Assembly: GCA_034435375.1 (NCBI GenBank)
Contig: DAOTXR010000043.1
Span: forward strand, 124,001-188,000
Source: DAOTXR01 sp034435375
Lineage (GTDB): Bacteria > Chloroflexota > Anaerolineae > Aggregatilineales > UBA3940
Direction of reading: 5' to 3'
Length of the DNA stretch: 64,000 nt
Shown here: one piece after another, positions 51,083-60,546 of the stretch
Position numbering within the stretch: position 1 is the stretch's first letter
Layout of the letters: the number at the start of each line of letters is the position of its first letter
Notes under the pieces: model-generated
The model's input: the letters and a program-made list of their open reading frames with translations, nothing else
Told to the model about the DNA's origin: nothing
Databases searched by the model: none
Translations under genes and position numbers: made by a program

Positions 51083-51829
51083 TCAGACCTTCTTGCCAAG
51101 TGTTGCCGCGTAGATGGCAAACTGGTCCTCGCCATCTACGCCAAGCACACGGTTGAGAGCCATGTCGTCAAATGCGCCGATGGCACATACGCCGCAGTCA
51201 AGCGATTCGGCCACCAAGTACAGGTTTTGGCACACATGCCCGGCATCAATGAACAGGTAACGGTAGCCACGACCCGGATAGCGCCACTCCATCCGGTAGC
51301 GAATCGCCACCCAGATGAAGGTGGCAGCGCTGTGCGTCACCTGCTCTTGCATCAGACAGGCTTTGTAAACTGCACCCGCAACCCCAGGATCGAGGTTAGC
51401 GGCAGCCAACCTGTGTCCATCGGCAACAAAGTAATACAGTCCTGGCTGAAGACCTTCGACGCGGTTGACAAGCAGGTAAGTCTCAAAAGCATGGCGTGCG
51501 CCCGCTGAGGGAACTGTGCGCTGCGTGGCCGGGCGAGCGGTGATCTCCCTGATCCCCTGCGTAGCCCACAGCAGGTAGGAAAGCTCGGCCAGAGTGAGAG
51601 GCTGGTCGCGGTATTTGCGGCGCGTCCGGCGGTTCTCGATGGCCGTGCGCAGGTCGCAGGCCGGGGCAGCAAACCCAGATGGCTCAGGCAGGTCAATGAG
51701 CGCCCAGGAGGGGTCGGGGGGAAGAGTCAGCGGAGGCTGGGGCATTCCTTTGTTCTGATCAGATTCTATATCGGTGGGCAGCCGCGTGGCGCGGATGAAA
51801 GCCTTGCCAATTTCGACTGTTTCGCTCAT
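51083..51829 (-). CDS. SagB-type nitroreductase/dehydrogenase
   Basis: 248 residues, FMN-dependent nitroreductase fold. Signature near RTAIENRRTRRKYRDQPLTLAELSYLLWATQGI and HVCQNLYLVAESLDCGVCAIGAFDD. SagB proteins often oxidise azolines in thiazole/oxazole peptide synthesis, but solitary members without cyclodehydratase genes are common; here no SagC/D partner is seen. AAGGAGA lies about 11 nt before the ATG. Confidence 0.87.
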   Translation of the reverse strand: MSETVEIGKAFIRATRLPTDIESDQNKGMPQPPLTLPPDPSWALIDLPEPSGFAAPACDLRTAIENRRTRRKYRDQPLTLAELSYLLWATQGIREITARPATQRTVPSAGARHAFETYLLVNRVEGLQPGLYYFVADGHRLAAANLDPGVAGAVYKACLMQEQVTHSAATFIWVAIRYRMEWRYPGRGYRYLFIDAGHVCQNLYLVAESLDCGVCAIGAFDDMALNRVLGVDGEDQFAIYAATLGKKV

Positions 51830-51930
51830 GGCAGTAAGTATCTCCTTTATGCGTGGAGCCGAAGGCCGAGCTTCGCTTCGCCAGGCGTGTAAAGATCAGG
51901 GCACACCCAAGCCAACCACCCACGACTAGG

Positions 51931-52755
51931 CTACAGCGGCTCCAGCTCAGCCTCAACTTGAGCGTCATAACGGGTACGGAGCCGCGTCGAGATGATCCCC
52001 GGCGCACCGCTGCCGATGATCGTGCCGTCGATCTGCACCACCGGGATCACCCCACGCGAAGAACTGGTCAGCAGAGCCTCGCTGACACGCGACAGATCAG
52101 AGATGTGGATGGGTTCAAAGGACACTGGAATCACCTCAGGCGCAACTTGAAGCAGAATGCTGCGTGCAATACCCTCCAGCATCCCCTCGCCTGCGGTGTG
52201 GAGCTGGCCATCGAGCACAGCGTAGAAGTTGCTGCTTGCACCCTCCAGAATCGTACCACATCCATCGCACAGCAGCACTTCGAAAACCCCCTCCTGCCCT
52301 GCCGTCAACCGGTGACGCACCTCGATAAAGCGCGAGTCCTTGGCGCGTGGCTGCGATCGGTGCACATCTGAAAGCGCAACACGCACCCCGACGTTGTAAA
52401 CCTCCGGCGGGGGCGGGCTAAACGGCTCCAGGGCAACGATGGCCGTATCGGGTTCCGCGTAGGGTACCATCAAACGCACGCGCGGCAGATCGATCCCAGA
52501 AGCAGCCACGGCCCGGCGGATGACGTCCCGCAACCTGGCATCGCTGTGAGGAAACTGCTGACCCAACAGTGCTGCCGAGTGACGCATCCGGGCCAAATGA
52601 TGGCCAAGGCGCAGCACACGACCGCCCGGATACAGCCGGAAGACAGTGTAGGTGCCGTGCCCGGTTCGGAGCGTGGCCTCGTCGAGCGTGCCGACGCGAA
52701 TGGGCAGGCGCTCAAGAGCAGTATCGACAGCGCGAAAGACGACGACAGACCCCAT
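51931..52755 (-). CDS. Class IV PLP aminotransferase (branched-chain aminotransferase / 4-amino-4-deoxychorismate lyase family)
   Basis: 274 residues. Family fold with the catalytic Lys in AKDSRFIEVRHRL, and ILEGASSNFYAV around the PLP. The sequence fits the branched-chain aminotransferase/PabC group but lacks clear specificity residues, so the substrate stays open. Start placed at ATG 52755 (MGSVVVF); a TTG lies 18 nt upstream. It stands between the SagB-type gene and a lipoprotein; no operon partner is evident. Confidence 0.83.
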   Translation of the reverse strand: MGSVVVFRAVDTALERLPIRVGTLDEATLRTGHGTYTVFRLYPGGRVLRLGHHLARMRHSAALLGQQFPHSDARLRDVIRRAVAASGIDLPRVRLMVPYAEPDTAIVALEPFSPPPPEVYNVGVRVALSDVHRSQPRAKDSRFIEVRHRLTAGQEGVFEVLLCDGCGTILEGASSNFYAVLDGQLHTAGEGMLEGIARSILLQVAPEVIPVSFEPIHISDLSRVSEALLTSSSRGVIPVVQIDGTIIGSGAPGIISTRLRTRYDAQVEAELEPL

Positions 52756-52948
52756 AGTTAGCCACGATGCCAAAGGCCAGAAGTGGGAAGCATGAGCGTT
52801 TGACCGAAAGTATTCCCAACCGGATCCACGGTCTCATCGAAAGGATTTCTTGAATTCCATCAATGAGACACTTGGCAGCAACAATGGGCGCACTCCAAAA
52901 CAAGAGAGTACCGGCTGGAAAGGGATGAGTCAAGAAGAAAAGCCGCAC

Positions 52949-53836
52949 TCAGGGCGAAACAGGCCGGGTGGGGTAGAAGGCGATCACGCCGGGGATGGGC
53001 GTCCACGAGTCGATCAGATAAGGGTGATCGCCCACGGCAAGCGCCAGCCCCGTCGAGCCGCCGCCGTCCAGGTTCAGCGCCACAGACAGGTCAAGGTCTT
53101 GGCGGCTTGCCAGCCAATCGCGCAGAGCGTACAGCGACACTGCACCGAAGTCGATGGCGATCAGCACCATACGCCCGGAGCGATCCAGCGCGACGGCAGT
53201 ACGGCGGCTGCCGTCGCTTCCCAGCTCGAAATCGGCGGGAACACCGCCAGGATAAAGCAGCATGGGGCGACCCTGCACAGCCTGATCGAGCGGTTCTTCA
53301 GGTGAGTAAGGGTCCCGTGCCAACGAGCGCAGGCTGATCACATTGCCATAGATGCTCAACATACCGCCGTGCCCCTCAAACGAGAAGCCAAAACGCTGTC
53401 CATCTGAGACGATCAGACCCAGCGTGCGATAGTCTTCCATGAAGAAGCCGCCGTTGACAACCAGCGATGCGCCCAACTGTGCATACCACTCCGAAACCCG
53501 CCGAGGCTGGCCAGGCTCGTAATGGACACGAAAGGTCCACAGGGCCGGGTCAATGCGGACCAGCAGCACCTCCACGGCCATCTGCTGGATGGTCATAGCC
53601 GTCAGACGAAGCTCAAGACCGGGGTGGACGGTGTACCAGAAATCGGGGAGTGGTGTAGGGGATGGCAGAGGTGAGGGAGTAGCCGTCGGTGTCGGGGCAG
53701 GTGTGGACGTAGGGATGGCTGTCAGAGTCGGGGTAGCCACCGCAGCCAGACCCGGCATGTTGCAGGCAACCACACCCAGGGCGAAGGCTAAGGCCAACAG
53801 GCGAAGCCAAGATTGACGAACAACCATCGGGCGCAT
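52949..53836 (-). CDS. Phosphodiester glycosidase-family (NAGPA-like) lipoprotein
   Basis: 295 residues. Lipobox ALGVVAC, then a Thr/Pro/Ala linker (about 35-65), then the NAGPA domain: VNGGFFMEDY, GRPMLLYPGG, RRTAVALDRSGRMV and the hallmark LNLDGGGSTGLAL. NAGPA-type proteins remove alpha-linked GlcNAc-phosphodiester groups in eukaryotes; bacterial members are thought to act on surface glycans or exopolysaccharides. The start is one of two ATGs (53836 or 53827). Confidence 0.88.
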   Translation of the reverse strand: MRPMVVRQSWLRLLALAFALGVVACNMPGLAAVATPTLTAIPTSTPAPTPTATPSPLPSPTPLPDFWYTVHPGLELRLTAMTIQQMAVEVLLVRIDPALWTFRVHYEPGQPRRVSEWYAQLGASLVVNGGFFMEDYRTLGLIVSDGQRFGFSFEGHGGMLSIYGNVISLRSLARDPYSPEEPLDQAVQGRPMLLYPGGVPADFELGSDGSRRTAVALDRSGRMVLIAIDFGAVSLYALRDWLASRQDLDLSVALNLDGGGSTGLALAVGDHPYLIDSWTPIPGVIAFYPTRPVSP

Positions 53837-53860
53837 CTTGGGGAATCAAGATCGAGCCGG

Positions 53861-54199
53861 TCAGTGTGAACCAGTCAGATTGAGGCCGATCACACCGATG
53901 ACGATCAGGGCAATCGAGCCGATCTTAAGCGCTGTCATTGGCTCCCTGAAGGCCAGGAATCCGATCAGCGTGATCAGCGCCGTGCCCAGCCCCGACCACA
54001 CCGCGTAGACGACGCTGATCTCAATCCGCTTAAGGGCCAGCGTCATGAAGACCAGACTGATGGCGTACATCACAAAGACCAAAATCGAGGGCCACAGGCG
54101 ACTGAATCCCTCGGCGAGCTTCATCGATGTCGTACCAATGACCTCGGTGATGATGGCGAGAAGAAGATAGAACCAGCTCAGTAGCAACGACATGCTCAT
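53861..54199 (-). CDS. SMR-family multidrug/guanidinium exporter (EmrE-like)
   Basis: 112 residues, four helices, the normal size. The essential Glu is in AIITEVIGTT; the signature YAVWSGLGTALITLIGFLAF and the C-terminal helix are present. These dimeric transporters export cationic drugs or guanidinium by proton exchange. No second paralogous SMR gene is next to it. It lies just after the large VWA gene, 6 nt from its stop, so it may be co-transcribed. Confidence 0.93.
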   Translation of the reverse strand: MSMSLLLSWFYLLLAIITEVIGTTSMKLAEGFSRLWPSILVFVMYAISLVFMTLALKRIEISVVYAVWSGLGTALITLIGFLAFREPMTALKIGSIALIVIGVIGLNLTGSH

Positions 54200-54205
54200 C
54201 CTCGA

Positions 54206-57142
54206 CTACGAATGTGTGTCCGAATCCTCACCACGGCGCACCCGCTTGCTCTTTAGCAGCGACGAGACAGTGCCCCCACTCGACGCCGGGCGCGGCGCAG
54301 GCGCGGCGGGGCGCATCGTGGGCGGGGCTGCCTGGGGCAGAGCTGTGGTGGGCGTTGCAGGCTGCGTCTCCGTCATACTTCCAGCAGTCGGTTCGGGGGC
54401 GAGAGTGGCCTGATCGGGCGACGGGGCCGCAGTCTGGATTGGTGCGGGGCGGGTGACCGCTCGCGTCTCGCGGCTGACGCGGTCTTTCACGTCTAGCAGG
54501 GAACCAACCCGCGACGCACGAGGCCGGACCACCTCAACACGACGGCGGCCCACCCCTAGCCATGCCAGGAGCCTGGCCCAGTCCGAGCGGGTGATCACCA
54601 GGCGGCGCACGGCAATATCGAACGGCAGCAGAACGGTCGCCATGAGCAGCAGCCACGGCCACACAGGTTGAGAAGCCCGCTCAACGCGCAGATTGTGGGC
54701 AAACACCGTGGCTGGGTCCTCGACGACAGTGCCGCCCGTCAGGCGGGCCAGGTAAGCCAGATAATCGGGATCGCCCTCAAACGATCGGTACTCCGGCGAA
54801 TAAGTCAACACCCAGCCGGAAGTCTGAGCAACGGCAGCCTGGCCGTCGCTGCCGGCGGCGGCCACCCGCACGAAGTACGCCCCCTCCTCGCCGGGATAGA
54901 AGGTGGCCTCGTAGCGGCCTGGCGCCACTTGGTGGAGCGCCAGCGGCGTTGAGGACAGGTCGGGGGAGACGACGCTGGCCGTCATCTCCAGACCGTTCAA
55001 ATACGAGCCATCGTTGGCCAGTGCATCGACAACGACACGTACATGTTCACCATCCTGCTGCACGCGCACCTCGACGTTCTGATTGACGCCCTCGGTGATC
55101 GTCCAGCGGATGGCCTGCGACCAAAAACGGGCAAAATCGGGCCAGGCCACCCACTGGGTCGCCCAGCGACCAGTTGCGTCGGAAGTCCAGGCGACGGCAC
55201 GACCCAGCCCATACTGCCAGGCCGCCAGCAGAGGGTCGCCAGCGTCGGTCGCCAGAATCTGCTGGGCCACAGGCTTGGTCGTCGCACCGACATAGCCAAG
55301 CAGAGACGGTGTGCCAGTGATGCCGGTCAGGATAGGGCTGGTGCTGGTAAGGTCAGGGAAAAACTCATGCTCAATGATGTAGGCACGGGTGGCAATCACC
55401 GTCTCCTCAGTAAAAATCTCAGGCAGGGAGTCGACATTGTTGGCATGGTGAAAACGTCCTCCACCCAGCGGCGGCAGGTCGTCGAGAAACTCACCATACT
55501 GCTCACCTGGGGCTGTGATGGCAATGACCGAGAAAGTGATGCCATAGTCTTCGTACATCGACGAGACCAGGTCACGTAAGCCCCCTTCGGGCGCGCCTCC
55601 ATCGGTGAGCAGGACGATGTGCTTGGTTGGAGTGGGATCGTTGGGCAGTACCCGGCTGGCGGCCAGCACCCCGGCATAGATATCGGTGCCACCGCCAGAG
55701 CGCAGGCTGGCGACCCGCTGCCCGATGGTGTACTTATCCGTCACGGGGGTGATCTCCACGACCCACGACGCTGTATCGTCAAAGGCGATCACGCCCACAC
55801 GGTCGAGCGGGCCAAGCAGTTCAATGGAGCGCAGGACGGCTTCTTTGGCCAGTTCGAGCTTGGCGAAGCCGCCAGGGCTGAAGTCAGACATTGAACCGGA
55901 ATGGTCGATCACGTACAGAACCGTCATCTGTGGCAGGCGGGTCTGATCCTTGAGCTGCATCTCCACCGGCAGCGTCTCCTCAAGCGGAGTGTGGAAGTAG
56001 CCCCCCGGCGCATAGGCGTTGGGTCCGCCCACGACGACCAGTCCGCCCCCCAGATCACGCACGTAGGCCTGGATCAACTCCATGCGACGTGGGCCGAGGT
56101 CGCGGGCAGGAACATTGACGAGCACCACACTCTGGTAGCCCGACAGCGTAGCCAGGTCGGCGGGCAGCCCGCCAGCTATCGTCCGATCCACAAGCAAGCC
56201 TTGCGAGAGCAACGCACGTTCCAGACTACCGGACTCGGCCTCGTCGCTGGTCACAATGAGCACACGCGGCGGCCCGACCACCTGGCTGAAGGCCGAGAGT
56301 TCGTTGTTCTGGTAGAAAACATCTTCACCCGCCGGGACAACCATAACGCGGTAAGAGGTCAGGCCCGGCTGGGAAGCCATCAGAGTGAAGACGTAGCGAT
56401 TGACTCCCTGGATGAGCGAGACATTTTCCTCAACAACGACCTGACCTGCACTGACGACGCGCAAAATGGCAGACGTCTCGACACTGCTCTCAACAGTGAT
56501 GGTCAGGTCGAAAGACTGGCCCTGCATGAGGCGCGTCGGCACGTCCACATCGGTGACGAGCACTTCCGGGCCAAGGATGGCCTCGTAAGGCACAGTGACG
56601 ATCTGGACGCCAGAGGCCTCGGCGAGGCGTGCAGCCTGCTCGGCATCGCCGACGTTGGCCAAACCGTCCGAGAGGATCACCATCCGGCGAGCTGAACCGG
56701 GCGGATAGAGCGCCAAGCCAAGCCGGATGGCCTCAGCCAAGTCGGTATACAGCGGCAGCACTTCTGACTCCAACGGGCCAACGGTCTGGCTGGGCGACAT
56801 GGGGCGCTCGACGAGCGCATCGGAGCCAAAGACGACAATGGCAGCCTGATCTTCGGAGCGCATGGACTCAATGGCGGCCTGGGCAAACTGGCGAGCCGCC
56901 TCGACCGTGGCCGGGGGCATCGAATCGGAGGCGTCGATCAGGAAGACGACGGCTAGGCTGTGGGCGGCATGGACGAGCTGCAAGCCCGCCAAGCTCAGCA
57001 CCAACAAGACGACGATCAGGCCACGCAGGATCAGGGCAGCGGCAGCGCGAGAGCGCGCCCAAGCATGGCGCGGCCTGCCCAGCCACAGAAAGTAGGGCAG
57101 GGCCAGGAGACCTACGAGGGCGATAGGATAGGTCAGGCTCAT
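54206..57142 (-). CDS. Large membrane protein with two VWA-type MIDAS motifs and a GATase-like domain
   Basis: 978 residues. N-terminal membrane helices (about 6-60), a VWA-like region with IDASDS (residues about 70-200), an Ig-like and class I glutamine-amidotransferase-like part (about 290-390: VVVGGPNAYAPGG), a second VWA domain with intact MIDAS DHSGSM (about 410-580), more beta-rich domains, a membrane helix (about 830-850) and a Pro/Ala-rich cytoplasmic tail. Members of this group occur with MoxR ATPases and other VWA proteins. Ends the run of minus-strand VWA genes. The role is unknown, perhaps a metal-dependent adaptor for envelope proteins. Confidence 0.85.
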   Translation of the reverse strand: MSLTYPIALVGLLALPYFLWLGRPRHAWARSRAAAALILRGLIVVLLVLSLAGLQLVHAAHSLAVVFLIDASDSMPPATVEAARQFAQAAIESMRSEDQAAIVVFGSDALVERPMSPSQTVGPLESEVLPLYTDLAEAIRLGLALYPPGSARRMVILSDGLANVGDAEQAARLAEASGVQIVTVPYEAILGPEVLVTDVDVPTRLMQGQSFDLTITVESSVETSAILRVVSAGQVVVEENVSLIQGVNRYVFTLMASQPGLTSYRVMVVPAGEDVFYQNNELSAFSQVVGPPRVLIVTSDEAESGSLERALLSQGLLVDRTIAGGLPADLATLSGYQSVVLVNVPARDLGPRRMELIQAYVRDLGGGLVVVGGPNAYAPGGYFHTPLEETLPVEMQLKDQTRLPQMTVLYVIDHSGSMSDFSPGGFAKLELAKEAVLRSIELLGPLDRVGVIAFDDTASWVVEITPVTDKYTIGQRVASLRSGGGTDIYAGVLAASRVLPNDPTPTKHIVLLTDGGAPEGGLRDLVSSMYEDYGITFSVIAITAPGEQYGEFLDDLPPLGGGRFHHANNVDSLPEIFTEETVIATRAYIIEHEFFPDLTSTSPILTGITGTPSLLGYVGATTKPVAQQILATDAGDPLLAAWQYGLGRAVAWTSDATGRWATQWVAWPDFARFWSQAIRWTITEGVNQNVEVRVQQDGEHVRVVVDALANDGSYLNGLEMTASVVSPDLSSTPLALHQVAPGRYEATFYPGEEGAYFVRVAAAGSDGQAAVAQTSGWVLTYSPEYRSFEGDPDYLAYLARLTGGTVVEDPATVFAHNLRVERASQPVWPWLLLMATVLLPFDIAVRRLVITRSDWARLLAWLGVGRRRVEVVRPRASRVGSLLDVKDRVSRETRAVTRPAPIQTAAPSPDQATLAPEPTAGSMTETQPATPTTALPQAAPPTMRPAAPAPRPASSGGTVSSLLKSKRVRRGEDSDTHS

Positions 57143-57209
57143 CGCGGTCTGTCCATTTCAACGCAATCCCGCATCCAGTAAACCACGAGCACCCAATCCA
57201 GGCAACCGC

Positions 57210-57320
57210 TCACATCTCCTCGCTGTGCATGGCAAGATCGTCATACCCCACAAGCAAGATCGAGGCATCACGCACAATCATGGCACTGACGCGAGTGTGG
57301 ATAGAGAATGCTCGACTCAT
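57210..57320 (-). pseudogene. 36-codon truncated Nudix-like reading frame between the two VWA genes
   Basis: The reading frame MSRAFSIHTRVSAMIVRDASILLV and on to YDD looks like the first strands of a Nudix hydrolase, but it stops at codon 37, before any Nudix box. It has GAGGAG 3-4 nt before the ATG and a TATACT hexamer at the end of the BatA gene. The likely reading is a remnant of a Nudix gene truncated by a frameshift or deletion. It might still be translated as a short protein. The match is by eye only. Confidence 0.45.
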
Positions 57321-57334
57321 GCGCTCCTCAAGGC

Positions 57335-59263
57335 TCAGCTCCGGCGACCGAAGTATAACAGCCCACGACGTGACTTCGCCTCGCGGCCCTCACGCTCGCG
57401 GCGAGTGACGGCACTGCCGCGATGGTACACCCACCACTCGATTCCCAGAACAACCAGCGCTGCTACCGCCAGGAAGGGCCACAGTTCACGCTGACCGTAG
57501 TCGTCAACTGGACGCACCTGGCCGACCTCCGTCTGGCCAACCCGAATGGTATCGCGCGGGGCGATATGGCTCTCAGCGGGCGAGAACAGATTGACGGCGA
57601 AGCTACCGTCGAAGGTCACCTGCGAACCGCTGAGCAACTCGACGCGGTAGACGCCGAGCTGCATTGTAGCGGCAAAGGTCAGCGCCGCCTCTCCAACCGA
57701 ATAAAAATGGCGCGTGCCATCTGGCAGAGTGACGCGGTATTCGGTCGTGGTGGGCTGCGGATGGATAACCAACGGGTCGCCAGGGCGAAGCCCATCAGGC
57801 TCATCGAAGGCGCGAGCCGGGGCATACCACTGGAACAGGTTGGCAATCAAGATAGGGAAGTCAATCCGCAGCGGCAGGTCGGAGGCCAGCAGGTTGAAAG
57901 TGAGGATGGCCACGCGCTGGGTGCCGTTTGTGCCCGCCAGCAACAATGGCCCTCCTTCGGCCTCGACCAATGCCCGCGCCCAGCCGGGCGTCTCGATCTG
58001 GCGTGCCTCTCGGATGGCGACGCTGCTGAAGTCCACGAAGGCTAGGATCGGATCGTCTATCTGGCGCAGAAAACGCGTGTCGTCAAACGGTTCGCCTATC
58101 ACAAACAGATTGGTCGTCTGCGGCGGATCGATGATCAACAGATTGGCCTGCGGAAGCTCGTCAGGCAGCCAGCGGTCAAGGATCACTACATCGAAAGGGC
58201 CTTCAGGAAGATCGGATGGTGCAGCGCGGACGGCCTCAATGTGGGGCAACGCGGCAAGCACCTGCTCCAAGAAGAGGTTGCCCTCCGTGACCAGCAACAC
58301 ATGCCCGCCAACAGGCGGCACGTAAACGGCGTAGGCCACATTGTCGGTCGGCAGATAATCGGGCTGGCCGCCGGAGACCGGGGACGTCAACTCAGCGCGG
58401 ATGACGCGGGCCGAGGCAGGCAGGTCAGAGAGCGAGAAGTCAGCGGTGTGGCCCGCCGGGACGGACAGACGCTCAGCAGTCAGAAGCACGTCATCTACTT
58501 CCAAGCCGAGGATGACATCGGCGTCCTGAGGGCCATAATTGGTGACGGCAGCAAACAACTGAGGAGCGCCATCCAGTGGTCGGACGGCCAGCGCCGAGAT
58601 GCCCAGGTTGTGCGACTCGCGCCCAACAGACACATACCGCACTTCAGCGGGCAGCGAAGGCAGATCGTCAGGAAGCCCGCCATCAGAGATGATGACCATT
58701 GAAGCGCGATCGCGCCCGGCAATGCTGGCTCCGGCCAGAGCCAGCGCAGCCTCCCAGTCAGCGGCGGCTTGGGTGGGCGCAGCGCGGTTGATGGCCTCGC
58801 GCAGGACAGCGCGGTCGGCAGTGGGTGGAGTGAGGACCTGGGGCGTAGGACCGACGGCGATGACAGTCATCACGTCATCGCTGGCCAGGTCGGCGATCAG
58901 GGTGCGAGCCTGATCGCGGGCGGCATCAAAGCGTGACGCGCCGCCTGGCATGTCGGTGGCATTCATGCTGGCCGAAGCGTCGAGCAGCAGCGCCACACTG
59001 CCCGCCGCCACACTCGGCACGGGGACGAAAGGCCGGGCCAACGCAATCACCAGCGCCGCCAGGATGAGCAATTGCAGCAGCAGCAACAGGTTGCGGCGCA
59101 GCTTCTGCCAGGGCGCATTGGCCTCACGATCCTGCATCAGGCGCTGCCACAGCATGGTGCTGCTGACAGGCTCCTCGCGGCGGCGCAGGCGCAGCATGTA
59201 CAGGATCGCAATCGGCGCGGCCAGCGCCGCGAGGGCAAGGAGAGTCGGCGTCAGGAAGCCCAT
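57335..59263 (-). CDS. BatA-like VWA-domain membrane protein
   Basis: 642 residues. The N-terminus (ALAAPIAILYMLRLRRREEPVSS, TMLWQRLMQDREANAPWQKLRRNLLLLLQLLILAALV) is the BatA/aerotolerance-type membrane start, then a VWA domain with MIDAS DASASM (about 90-260), a long beta-rich part and a final helix (ELWPFLAVAALVVLGIEWWV). In other bacteria such proteins pair with MoxR and DUF58 proteins in envelope or metal-cofactor maturation. GGTTGAGAAG precedes the ATG. Confidence 0.87.
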   Translation of the reverse strand: MGFLTPTLLALAALAAPIAILYMLRLRRREEPVSSTMLWQRLMQDREANAPWQKLRRNLLLLLQLLILAALVIALARPFVPVPSVAAGSVALLLDASASMNATDMPGGASRFDAARDQARTLIADLASDDVMTVIAVGPTPQVLTPPTADRAVLREAINRAAPTQAAADWEAALALAGASIAGRDRASMVIISDGGLPDDLPSLPAEVRYVSVGRESHNLGISALAVRPLDGAPQLFAAVTNYGPQDADVILGLEVDDVLLTAERLSVPAGHTADFSLSDLPASARVIRAELTSPVSGGQPDYLPTDNVAYAVYVPPVGGHVLLVTEGNLFLEQVLAALPHIEAVRAAPSDLPEGPFDVVILDRWLPDELPQANLLIIDPPQTTNLFVIGEPFDDTRFLRQIDDPILAFVDFSSVAIREARQIETPGWARALVEAEGGPLLLAGTNGTQRVAILTFNLLASDLPLRIDFPILIANLFQWYAPARAFDEPDGLRPGDPLVIHPQPTTTEYRVTLPDGTRHFYSVGEAALTFAATMQLGVYRVELLSGSQVTFDGSFAVNLFSPAESHIAPRDTIRVGQTEVGQVRPVDDYGQRELWPFLAVAALVVLGIEWWVYHRGSAVTRREREGREAKSRRGLLYFGRRS

Positions 59264-59373
59264 ATCTTCTCAACCCGGAGAATACAGCCCACTAAGTCAC
59301 CCGCACCCACACTTTTAGGGAAACCCTTCAGGACCTTGAGGACACCAGAGGTCAACTCAATGGACGACCTCTC

Positions 59374-60291
59374 CTACTTAACAACGCCCGCACGGCGCAG
59401 CGCATACAGGATCACATCCTCCCACGGCGTGCCTGTCTCGACCGCCACGTAGTGTACATCGCGGCTCAAACAATACGAGGCCATCTCGTCGCGCCACTGG
59501 CGCAGGCGACGGCTGTACAGCTCGCGCATCGCTGCATCAATGGTCACATCCTGAGCAGCGCCGATCTCGCAATCAATCAGCCGCAGGTCGCCGGCCAGTT
59601 CCGGCACAACCTCGTCCGGGGACAACAAGTGGATGATGCCAACCTCGTAGCCGCGTCCCTGGAGCGCCGTCAGGCCATCGGCGTAACCGCCCGGCGAGAA
59701 CATGTCGCTCAGCAGCAGCGCCAAGCCAGGCCGACCGCCGCGCAGGGCGTAATCGCGTAGCGCAGCGTTCAAGTCGGTGGCGCCGCCGACGGAGACCTCC
59801 TCAAGCCAACGCAGCATGGGGAGCATCTGCCCACGCGACCGCGACGGCCCCCAGCGATTGACGGCCTGGTCGCCGCTGAGCAGTGTGACCGCCACGCGGT
59901 CGCCGCTGGAGAGGCCGATATAAGCCAGCGCCCCACCCAATCGCCGCGCGTAGTCAAACTTGCGCAGGTCAACCAAGGATGGATTCAGCGGATCGGGCAG
60001 AGGCCAATCCATCGACTGGCTGGCGTCGATCAGGATGTGGACGGTGAGGTCCTCTTCCTCCTCAAGGAGCTTGATGAAGGGTCGTTCAAGCCGGGCATAG
60101 ACGTTCCAATCAAGGCGGCGCAGGTCGTCCCCGCGCGTGTAGTCGCGGTAATCTGCAAACTCGATGGACGTGCCGCGTTTGGTCGAGCGCCGTTCGCCCT
60201 TCATCACTCCGGCGCGAACCTTATGGGCGACGAGGGCCAGTTGCTCCAGCTTGCGGAGGGTCGATTCGTCAAAAAGGCGCTGTGGCGGCAT
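59374..60291 (-). CDS. DUF58-domain (VWA-like) protein of the MoxR cluster
   Basis: 305 residues. Signature: GTSIEFADYRDYTRGDDLRRLDWNVYARLERPFIKLLEEEEDL, then ILIDASQSMDWP, which is the VWA-like MIDAS. DUF58 proteins almost always follow a MoxR gene, as here. Function unknown in most bacteria; possible partner of the ATPase. Start at 60291 (MPPQRLFDESTLRKLE), no clear ribosome-binding site; the 255 nt upstream show no gene. Confidence 0.92.
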   Translation of the reverse strand: MPPQRLFDESTLRKLEQLALVAHKVRAGVMKGERRSTKRGTSIEFADYRDYTRGDDLRRLDWNVYARLERPFIKLLEEEEDLTVHILIDASQSMDWPLPDPLNPSLVDLRKFDYARRLGGALAYIGLSSGDRVAVTLLSGDQAVNRWGPSRSRGQMLPMLRWLEEVSVGGATDLNAALRDYALRGGRPGLALLLSDMFSPGGYADGLTALQGRGYEVGIIHLLSPDEVVPELAGDLRLIDCEIGAAQDVTIDAAMRELYSRRLRQWRDEMASYCLSRDVHYVAVETGTPWEDVILYALRRAGVVK

Positions 60292-60546
60292 CAAATTTTC
60301 CACCCTTTTCTCAGGGCTACGGGAGCGATCGGAAGCCACGCCGCGACTCCCCCTCCGACCCACACCAGAGAGGTCGCTTCTCGAAGAACTCCCACATCGC
60401 GACGCTGGCGTGAACGTCGGCTGCCGCCTTGCCTAAGAACAGCATCGCCCCGAACCGTACCAGCTATGGCCCTTACCGGGTGCGCTGATGGAACCCGCCG
60501 CATGATCACAGCCCTCCAGGCATCGATCACAGAGCACCTGCGACGC

